From contig JAKSZU010000005.1 of the NCBI GenBank assembly GCA_026018925.1, positions 22,616,779 through 22,680,778 of the forward strand: a stretch of 64,000 nucleotides of DNA, written 5' to 3'. A model generated the notes under the pieces. That model was not told the DNA's origin. It did not search any database and saw nothing but the letters and a program-made list of their open reading frames with translations. This DNA is from Tupaia tana. Its lineage: Eukaryota; Chordata; Mammalia; Scandentia; Tupaiidae. Of this stretch, positions 55,451-64,000 are shown piece by piece (the first letter of the stretch is position 1; each line of letters opens with the position of its first letter). The position numbers were made by a program, and so were the translations under genes.

Positions 55451-56838
55451 GTTTCCATACACATTGAAATCTAGACATTGATCTGCAACTTTTGCAACTG
55501 GCAAGGAAGCATTGTTCAGACAGTTCTGGACTCACCAGCTTGACCAACCACATTCTCACACCCTGTCTCAGGAGCATGGTAAGAACTCTCGCTGGCACTG
55601 GCCAGGTTCTGGAGGCTCCTGTTCTTTGCATTTCCCAGGGTGTCCCATGGGCCTACGGTCCTGGTAGCAAAGGAAGTATGTGAACCCGCATGTTCTCTCT
55701 AAGCCCCTGCTGACGCTGGTGATCGCAAGCCTCCCCCACCCCCGTCTTTCCTTTAGCATCCCATGATCTAACCTCACCCCACTTCATGCACCCTCTGCCA
55801 TGACACTATTCACCCATTGCCAGCCTTTTCCTGTTCTCCAGAGAGAAGCTCGGGGTGCCGTCACTGAATTAATCTCGCCTCTCAGAACCCGATCCACTTT
55901 GACCTGAATCAGAAGACATAAAGGCAGAGTGGCAGAAACTGACCATTTCTTTCAAGAAATGGGCTCCTCCTCCTCTTCCCTGTTTATTGTGCAGGAAACA
56001 TAGAAAGGCCCAGAGCCTACTTTGAAGGGCTGATGGTAGGTCGCTAAACGGTGATACAAAGCAGGAAATAATCACTGCCTGGTGGGGGAAGGGTGGTAAA
56101 AATGAGATATTGCAGGATTTATGAGACAGTATTTCTACCTGGGCAGACCGGAAAAGTCTTCATAGAGGCAGCAGCATATAAAGCGGGTCCTCCATAGCAA
56201 GTGGATGCTGGTGAGGATGCGGAGAACAGGCCCCCATGCTGCCTGTAGTCTATAAATTTGCAGACGCTCTTGAGAACGGCCAGGTAATCTGTAACAGATT
56301 CCTTTAACATGCTCGTGCTGTCTGACCTCGTGATTTCAAAGTCCAAGAAAACAATCCAGCACGAAGTTGTTCACAATGCTATTTAAACAGTAACTGCTGT
56401 TCGCAGGGACACCGAGCAACCATCCGAAGTCTGTGTATGTCTACCTGATACCCAAAGAGAGGCCCTTCCTGCACTCTCAGGTGTCTGATTAGCATGCCCT
56501 GATTCTCCATTCCACGATTTCTGAAAATGCAAATTCCTTCTCATTAACTTTGTAGATAACCAAGAGGTTCCTTCCAAGTGTTTTTCTGGTTTTTGGGTCT
56601 TTTTGTTTGTTTGTTTGTTTTTTTCTGGTTGTGCCCTGCCCAGGGCTTCCTCAATTCAGTTTGTTTCCCTCAAGTGTTTTGTGATTTTCTTGATTGGGAG
56701 ACTCTACAAAAGGCCTCAGATGAGGCAGCACAACTCCATCTCTCACTCACATCCTTGCTTTCTTGACTCCCTGGAGCAACTGACAAATTATTCCCCATGC
56801 TTCTCCCCAGAGCTTTCTTCTCAAAAAAGGTAAGTTTT
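55451..56838. other. Unassigned intergenic DNA
   Basis: No gene or clear repeat. Several chance frames on both strands. A TTTG run lies near 56603-56622. Confidence 0.45.
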
Positions 56839-57014
56839 GGCAACCAGCAGGTGGTGTGGAGGTTAAGGCGCTGGACACTCTCACTATGACTGACTACGGT
56901 TCAAGTCCCAGACCGGGTGGCTTGTTTTCTCTCTGTGTCCCTCTCTGGTCAAATTAAAAAATAAAAATTAAATGAATAAATAAAAATTAAATAAAAATAA
57001 TTCTTTAAAAAAAA
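56839..57014 (+). mobile_element. tRNA-derived SINE, short form
   Basis: GCAACCAGCAGGTGGTGTGG, B box GGTTCAAGTCC, CTCTGGTCAAATTAAAAAAT and an AT-rich tail. GTAAGTTTT flanks it at 56830-56838 and 57015-57023. Confidence 0.93.
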
Positions 57015-57023
57015 GTAAGTTTT

Positions 57024-58812
57024 TCCCTAAAAGAAATTTGTGTGTCAGTTGCAAATAATATACATTTTCTCTTCACATTATCGCATAAAGAAATTTTTGT
57101 GACATGGGAAAATACTTATGATAACATGAGCTATGCAGGAAAGTAAAACCAAAATGCAATCTTCAAATCATACTCAATATAGTCTCAATTACATAAAATA
57201 ATGTGCATCAAAGGAAAATTAATCAAACTATAGCAGTGGCCAGCTCTGGTAATAAGACTTGGGGCGATTTTTGTTCTGGGTGTACATGGCTGTATTTACC
57301 AACTCTTCATAGATATTCAAATATTTGGCACTTAGGCACCTGGGAGTATGGTATTACCATTCAGAAAAAATTCAGAAAGGGGGAGCAGCCACTGTGGGAA
57401 AGGTACATACTGGTTTCCTTCCATTTCCAGGCACTGACAGTGGCTTCCAAATGATGCTTCTGCCCCACTTGTCTCGTGCTGATAACCAACAACCTCCCTG
57501 TGGTTGACTGACAGCTTAAATGTTTTTAAAAGGCAGATCTAATTTTCCGCCTTCTCCTTGTCCTGTTGCCAGACCGTTTCCATGACACAATGGCAGGTTT
57601 TAGAAAGACACAGAAGGCCTAGCCAGTAGATGGGTGAGGACTTTGTCACTGGTGAACATGAGGCACTGGGTGCAGCTGCTGGTTTCAGACCCCCATGAGC
57701 AGTCGGCAACTCGCCTCTAGCATGTACTCGCGCCATGAAATCCAGCTTAGAATATTGATACATTCCCTTCTTTTCTCAGCCTAGCAAAAGTGGGGGAGGC
57801 AACCAGGGCAAGTGCTCACCTTAATACCTCTGTTAACATTAGCTTCTGACCAATCCCAAACTGTCCACCTAGATGTGAACAAGCCTTGGTGCAGAGGACA
57901 CACCCAGATTCGTGAGGATTGGAAGAGGGACTGCTAGTTCAGTCTGAAGCAGTTGCCCTGAATTTTCAGACATGATTTGGAATTGCACACAAATCTTGCT
58001 GTTTGGGGTATCTTAAAAGCTCAGTGGTTCCTCAACCACAGCTCACGTCAGGACTCACAGAGCACTTGTGGGTGGCTTATACTCGAATAAGCTTCTTTCT
58101 TCCCTTCGTCTTTCTGACAGCATAAAGCAATAGAAGAAAATGTTTTTCCTCCTCAATGACATGCACAAAATTTCTTATAGGCGGTGTGCAGATGCTATTC
58201 TTTCATTTATTTAGATCATTGCATCAGGTGGGTTCTGTGTTCTCGGAGATGAATTTCTTCTTGGCATGTGTGAAAATGATCTTGGCCTGTCATCCTGACC
58301 AAATGGAATTGCTTTCATCCACGTGCAAAGCATCATATTTTCACCAAGTGAACCCCTACAATTCCTCACTTCATACATGGAAGTCGGACACACCGCAGTG
58401 TATGCGTCTCTTTCTCTCTGCTTTCTGCTCTCTAACAGAGACAACGCCCAGGGAAGTTGGACAGGAATGTCATGCTTGTAGAGACTGAGAAAGATTCTCC
58501 TGAAAGAAAGGGGTGATGGCCCCACTTACACATTGGTCCCCTGGATGGAAGAGGGAGAAAGGCTCCATCATGGATCCAAGCACTTGGAGAAGAATAATAC
58601 CAAATAAGGAAGAGGGAGGGAGCAAAAGAGAAACAAGGCATGGCCCAGACACGCAGGGGTCTCCACCACCTTTCTGATTTTTTCCACAGCAATACACTTT
58701 GGTTGGGAACCAAGTACCAACAACTGGACAGGTGTGGGGAATACTTTAACTTCCCCATCAGCCATCCCAAAGAAGCTCCACATTTTTATACAATGTAATC
58801 AAAAGGCAGTGC
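57024..58812. other. Unassigned intergenic DNA
   Basis: No gene recognised. Frames such as 58156-58488 (110 codons) show no domain. Confidence 0.45.
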
Positions 58813-59082
58813 TCTTGGGCCAATAGGTGGAGTGGTGATTAAGGCACTGGACTCCCACCTGGCTGACTGAATGGTCTGAATCTCGAACTCAGAGGCTTGA
58901 AAATCCTGCTGGGCCTGTGTGCAGGTATGCTCAAAATCCCAAGAGAAAACCAGAGGAGAAGGGCTTGTAGCAAGGTCATCCCCTTTTGGGAGGGGTGATG
59001 TCTCTTTGTCTCTCTCTCTCTCTTTGGTGAGCACATGTGCCCTCTAGCAAAACAAAATAAAAACTAAAAAAAAAAAAGCATT
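58813..59082 (+). mobile_element. tRNA-derived SINE, long form, diverged
   Basis: GGGCCAATAGGTGGAGTGGT, GGACTCCCACCTGGCTGACT, GAGGAGAAGGGCTTGTAGC, GTGCCCTCTAGCAAAACAAA. Confidence 0.85.
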
Positions 59083-59971
59083 GGTGTACAAACGCAGTAA
59101 CAAAGTGATTTCTCTTTCCGTAGTCTCCCTTTCCAATCTATGACTGAACCTGTCCTCTAAAGGAATTCTAAAAGGTTCTAAACAGGGGAGGCAAATCAAC
59201 CTACATTTTAGGAATGTCACCTGACTGCTGTGTGAAGATAGGGTTTGGAGAATAAGGTAGACATGGGAGGCCAGTTAGGAGGCTATTTCAGTGGCCCTGG
59301 AGGGCTCATGCTGGTTTGGACTAAGGTGGCAACAACAGAGGAGTGAGCAGTGATGACGTGCTAACGGCTGAGTTCTCGGACCTCAGAATTAGTGGTGATC
59401 CCCCCTACATTAACACTGAACATGATGCTGACAGAACCGCTTATGAAGCTGGGTGTGAAATCTGTTCCAGCTACTTCTGCACTTAGTCATTAACATTTAA
59501 GACTTTTTACTGAGCTCAGTAAAGCAAAATAAAATATAAATGCTATCTTCAAGTAACTTATGAAATCCAGAACAAAAAATTCTGCACATGACATGGACAA
59601 ATGCAATTTGAAAGGTACAACATAGAGAGATTCCAACCCTTCAAATGGGGAAAAATGACCACTGGTTGGGATGATCTATGGGTTTTTCCATGGAGCAGGC
59701 TCTGCCGCATTGGACTATGAAGGACAAGAAGGGAGTAAACATGGGGAAGAGGCATATGGGACAGACAGGGGTAGGGAAGTATACAGTGTGCTCAACAGTT
59801 ATGAGTATTATTTGGTTGAAGGGTAAGATGCATACAAAGAAGTAGTTACCGGAAGGGAAAACTTGAAGGTAGGTTAATTAAGATTCATTCAAGTTTCCTT
59901 AAATGAAACTTAAATGTTCAAGAGTTTATTCTGTGGGTTGAGGCAAATGTTAAAGATTTTGGAATAGAAGA
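59083..59971. other. Unassigned intergenic DNA
   Basis: No gene or repeat is recognised. Confidence 0.45.
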
Positions 59972-60373
<402 letters not shown>

Positions 60374-62189
60374 TTCAAATATTTACAAAGGAGAGAATTA
60401 CTGTTGTCTGTATCAGGTGGATTAAAGAGGACAAGACTGAGTTGAAGGTCTTCACTGGTCTGGCACTAGACAGGAAGAAAAACTAGATTCAAGAAACATT
60501 TTAGGCATAGAACACCACTGTCATTATCTGGCTGAATGTAAATGATGAAGGGAAGAGAGAAAAGAGAACTGAAGAGTGCTGAGGCTTAATGACTAGGAGA
60601 TCTGGGAGCTGCTATTTGTTTTTGTCTAATTGAATTTTAGGTGTATCTGGCACATAATGATCAGGCTTCCTGGCCAGCTCATGGAGGTACACAGCTAATG
60701 CACAGGAAGACCAAGAAGGGGGTACCTCTCTGAACCTTCTCATTAGAGATAGAAGCCAAAGCAATAGGAGTACATGGAATTGCTGACAGAGAGTAATGAA
60801 GAAACAGAGCAGAGGGAAAGAGAGAAAGCGAGAGAGGGAGCAAAGGACCAATCTCGAAGAAAACCCACTTAAAGAGCAAGGAGGCCTTAAGAGCAGCGAG
60901 AGACAGGCAGAAATAACCATGACGTAGTTGGGTTCAGACTGAAAAGCAGGACCAGCTTCACAGCAAGCGACATCTGCACAGGGCCTGAGCTAATGCACCG
61001 CAGTCACATCTTGACATCCCTCATACTGTTTGAACAAGGAGCCCTGCATTTTTATTCTGCACTGGGCCCCACCAATTATGAACTGGTCCTGGTGCAGAGC
61101 TTAATGCATATCTGGGTAATAACAGAAAAGGATGGGGGGTCTTTCCTGAAAATAATGTTTGAAGTAGCTCTAAGGTCAATGCAAGCCAAGCTGGGACTGC
61201 AAGATGTGGCCCCATGGGCTTCCCAACAGTCCTTCACTGAGGTCCGCCCTGGGAGGGACAGGGGCTCAGTAGTAAGAGGCATGGGGAGCTCTACATTTGA
61301 GGCTGGAGTGGGGGCAACAGCTGCTCACCCTGCCTGGCTGAAGAATTTAGTTGTGAAAATCTAATTTGGAGTTCCCTAATTAAGCTAATGAAGTCAGATC
61401 ATTTTTATCTGTTCTTGCTGCAGCCCTATGTCTAATCCCAGAATAAATAGATAATTGTGACTTTGTGACATCTGTGTCCTCTTTAGTAATATGTAAGCCA
61501 AGCAACGTCTTTATATGATTTTTTTTAACTTAAGAAAAGAACTGATTTTCTTTAGCTAAATTCAGTGTTTGAGGTGAGGCAAAATCGTAGCATTAATCAC
61601 GCTCTCATTTTACCATCTTTCACTGACTGTTATAAACAAGTCAAGGCCAATAATCCCTTATTCCTGAAAGATCCTATTTGATCTTCATATTTTTCTTGTT
61701 TTAGAGAACACTTATGAATAATAAATGCCACCACACATAGATGTCTCCTAAAATAGGCTGAAATTGGTAAAGTATAGACCAAGCTATGTCTCTCTCCTTT
61801 AACCTCACATTCTGTAAATTAGGAAAATCCACTAATTAGCTTTTAAACCATAACAAATTACTTCCCTGCGACATATACATCTTCATATTGTTGTAAAAGC
61901 CTATAAAATCCAGAGACTAAAAGGATTGTTCTGTTTAATCCTTCCATCTTTCTGCCAATTAAGTTGTTTTTTTATGAAATATTTCTGTCTTCTTTTCAAC
62001 TAACTGAAACAAAGTCACTATTCATCCCTTTGGATTTTATTGTTTACTGAGTCTTTTAAATATTAATTCAAATATTAGGCTATTTTTAAGTGTCATATAC
62101 TTTAGTCTTTAAAGGCTTTGACCCCTACCTCTTCTAATTTAATTTTTAAATGTTATTAGAATACACAGGGATCACTTATTGGTTCATAA
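60374..62189. other. Unassigned DNA, SINE-free
   Basis: About 1.8 kb without a recognisable repeat. The part from 61370 to 62150 is AT-rich and could hold conserved noncoding sequence, which cannot be judged from one species. Confidence 0.4.
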
Positions 62190-62690
62190 TAATAGCAACA
62201 ATAGTAACAGGTGATGTTAGGCACCTAAGTACTTACTCTGTATGGCATGATGCAACTGTTGGGTATATATTATCATGTCATCCTCTCACCTTCATGAGAG
62301 GCAGAGACTCCTACTGTTAGAAATGAGGAAATTGGTGGTGGGGGGATAGTATAGGGAAGAAAGTCAGAGAGAAAAAATAGAGAGGCAGGACATTTGTGGG
62401 ACACAGAAATGGTTTATTACCTGTTAATGACAACATGTATAGTATTCTCAACTGGACTGGTTTGAGAAGTATTTCATGTTGGGTAAATTCTCTTTATAAG
62501 CCAAATGATATGTAGCGATGGAATGTTTAAAGAAAAGAAGAAGAAAAATAAAATTAAATAAAAATAAGTAAAGAGTCTGGGGAAAAAATAAAAAAGAAGT
62601 GAGGACATTGAGGCACACACCCCAGTGCTCAGCTGGCAAATGGAGGGCAAGCTCTGAGCCCAGGTATGTGGGCCCCTGAGGACTGGTCAG
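62190..62690 (-). mobile_element. MIR SINE split by an L1 fragment
   Basis: Left part CACCTAAGTACTTACTCTGT, CTCCTACTGTTAGAAATGAG; right part GAAGTGAGGACATTGAGGCA, GGCAAGCTCTGAGCCCAGGT. Together these form one reverse MIR. Confidence 0.65.
62333..62596 (+). mobile_element. L1 3' UTR fragment inserted in a MIR
   Basis: AAATAGAGAGGCAGGACATT, GTATAGTATTCTCAACTGGA, ATTCTCTTTATAAGCCAAAT match 21600-21740 closely. Flanked by the near-identical GAAATGAGGAAATTG and GAAGTGAGGACATTG. Confidence 0.8.
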
Positions 62691-62711
62691 AGCTCAGATA
62701 TTTATGCTTTC

Positions 62712-62935
62712 AGGTTTATTTATTTAGTTCTTCCATGAGTACGAGAGACAGAAACAGAGAGGCAGGCATTCCCCAATAGTGTCTTGACACTACAATCTAT
62801 CCCCAGCCTCAGCTGGCTCAGATCACAAACACACATGGGCCCAGCACACCCAGGGAGGTCTCCAGACGCAATTCTGAAACCTTCCAATACAGATCGGCAT
62901 TAGAGAGTGTCAAGTTTTACCGCCATGCAGCTATT
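62712..62935 (-). mobile_element. SINE B
   Basis: TTATTTAGTTCTTCCATGAG, CCCAGCCTCAGCTGGCTCAG, GATCGGCATTAGAGAGTGTC. Confidence 0.75.
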
Positions 62936-63328
62936 AGGTCACCCTGTTTCTTTTATAGAAGGAAGATCTCTGAGCCAGGTTTTGACTATACTGCCAGCCA
63001 AGCCTAGTACTAAAATGCGAGGTTTCTATTTCAGAGTGACCACTGAGAGCACGCTCCCCATCTCCACTACTGGAGAGGAAAAGACTCTCAAATCAACGTT
63101 GAGCCCTAGTCACTATGCACAAGACTGGCTGCTTCACCTAGGAGATACCGATATGAACAAAACACATGGAAATCTTACAAATCTCCTTTATGGGTGTATT
63201 TCCTTTATGGGTATGACCAGTCATCCCAGTTGGAGGAATTTCTTAAGATGCAGAACTTGTAGTTTTAGTCAGAAAAGTCCCTGGCAAACCAGGATGAGTT
63301 GGTAACTCTCATAGAAAACTGAGTACAG

Positions 63329-63579
63329 GGACCAGCAGTTAGCGTAATGGCTATGTCGCTGGACTCCCACGTAGTCGACCGCGGTTCCTGTTCCGAACCT
63401 GGTGACTTAAAACTCACACCGGGCACGTGTGCATGCATGCCCAAGATCCTGAGAGGAGAATGGAGGAGAAGGGATTGTGGCGTGACCATCCCCCCTGGGG
63501 GGTGATTTCTCGCTTTCTGTCTCTATGTCTCTCTCTGTCTGTCTGGCGAGCACACGCACCCTATAGCAAAAACCTCTCC

Positions 63580-63610
<31 letters not shown>

Positions 63611-63634
63611 CTTAAAAAAAAAAGAAAAGAAAAG
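63329..63634 (+). mobile_element. tRNA-derived SINE, long form, young
   Basis: GACCAGCAGTTAGCGTAATG to CACCCTATAGCAAAAACCTC, TCC(A)n. TGAGTACAG flanks it at 63320-63328 and 63635-63643. Confidence 0.93.
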
Positions 63635-63643
63635 TGAGTACAG

Positions 63644-64000
63644 TGGTATCATCATATTCAGTGAAGAAAATACATGTACTCCTGTTTGTACACCCTCTGT
63701 CTGACTAAACATGTGGCCATTGTGCATCCTTTTATGTGCAGCCCATGAACACAGATGCAGAATGAGTCACCTGCTCATGCAATATGCTCACAGACTCACG
63801 TCTTGAATTTTGAGTCCCTAAGGATTCCAAGGTACTAAAGACTAACCCTGGAAAAGAAGGCTCTGAGGAGAACCTACCAGAAACTCTGTGAGTTGGAGAG
63901 TAGAACATGTAGCAGAGTTGCATGCAAGGGTAAGATTGCTCCAGAAGGAGTCCCTGGGGGCACCATTGGCCTTTCTGCCTTCTCTCTGAACTTTCCTCTG
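63644..64000. other. Unassigned intergenic DNA
   Basis: No gene or repeat is recognised up to the window edge. Confidence 0.45.

Noticed and set aside
62907..63305. 132-codon frame
   Set aside because: Begins in a SINE B, and no domain is recognisable.
63327..63400. tRNA-like heads in many places (for example here, 16791 and 17265)
   Set aside because: A and B boxes are present, but they belong to SINEs with A tails and target duplications. None folds into an intact tRNA gene with a proper acceptor stem that I can see.

Overview
This is a mammalian nuclear genomic window with one clearly supported protein-coding gene. AMER2 (APC membrane recruitment protein 2, also FAM123A) lies on the minus strand at about 39.67-41.86 kb. 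The rest is intergenic or untranslated DNA carrying some 50 SINE copies, several L1 fragments, MIR and MER5A relics, one mariner-type MITE and long microsatellites. No tRNA, rRNA, CRISPR or prokaryote-type feature is present.

Organism. The main SINE has a tRNA-like head with a good A box (TAGCGTAATGG) and B box (GGTTCGCGTCC or GGTTCAAGTCC). It occurs as a long form of about 250 bp ending CCTATAGCAAAAACCTCTCC(A)n and as a short form of about 110-170 bp ending CTCTGGTCAAATT plus an AT-rich tail. Two 7SL-RNA-related pieces (around 16.77-17.16 kb and 47.05-47.30 kb) point to Euarchontoglires, because 7SL-derived SINEs are known only there. The short tRNA SINEs, one of them a tandem dimer, fit the CYN SINEs of colugos (Dermoptera). 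Colugo is therefore my best inference, from memory of those families and not from a search.

Layout. At 0-30.7 kb there is dense SINE, L1 and old-repeat DNA with several nested insertions, no recognisable gene, and one mRNA-like stretch (19.4-19.9 kb) that I cannot name. From 30.7 to 43 kb is a SINE-poor block that contains AMER2. Its probable 3' UTR or gene body lies at about 31.2-39.67 kb and holds only MIRs, an old L1 3' end and one tRNA-type SINE. The coding region is 39,671-41,704 inside a CpG island, followed by a triplet-rich 5' UTR, a TATA box near 41,888 and a (TG)19/(CG) tract just upstream. At 43-64 kb there is intergenic DNA with SINEs of both types, a tRNA/7SL chimera, MIRs and L1 remnants.

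Function. AMER2 is a membrane-associated adaptor that binds APC and EB1 and damps Wnt/beta-catenin signalling. The frame is intact, with conserved blocks, an SxIP EB-binding motif and an in-frame 378-nt optional intron with good splice signals. I found no evidence of a novel multi-gene system. The observations most worth checking are the AMER2 optional intron, the tRNA/7SL chimeric SINE, the 7SL monomer split by a SINE, and the nested SINE clusters with perfect target-site duplications.
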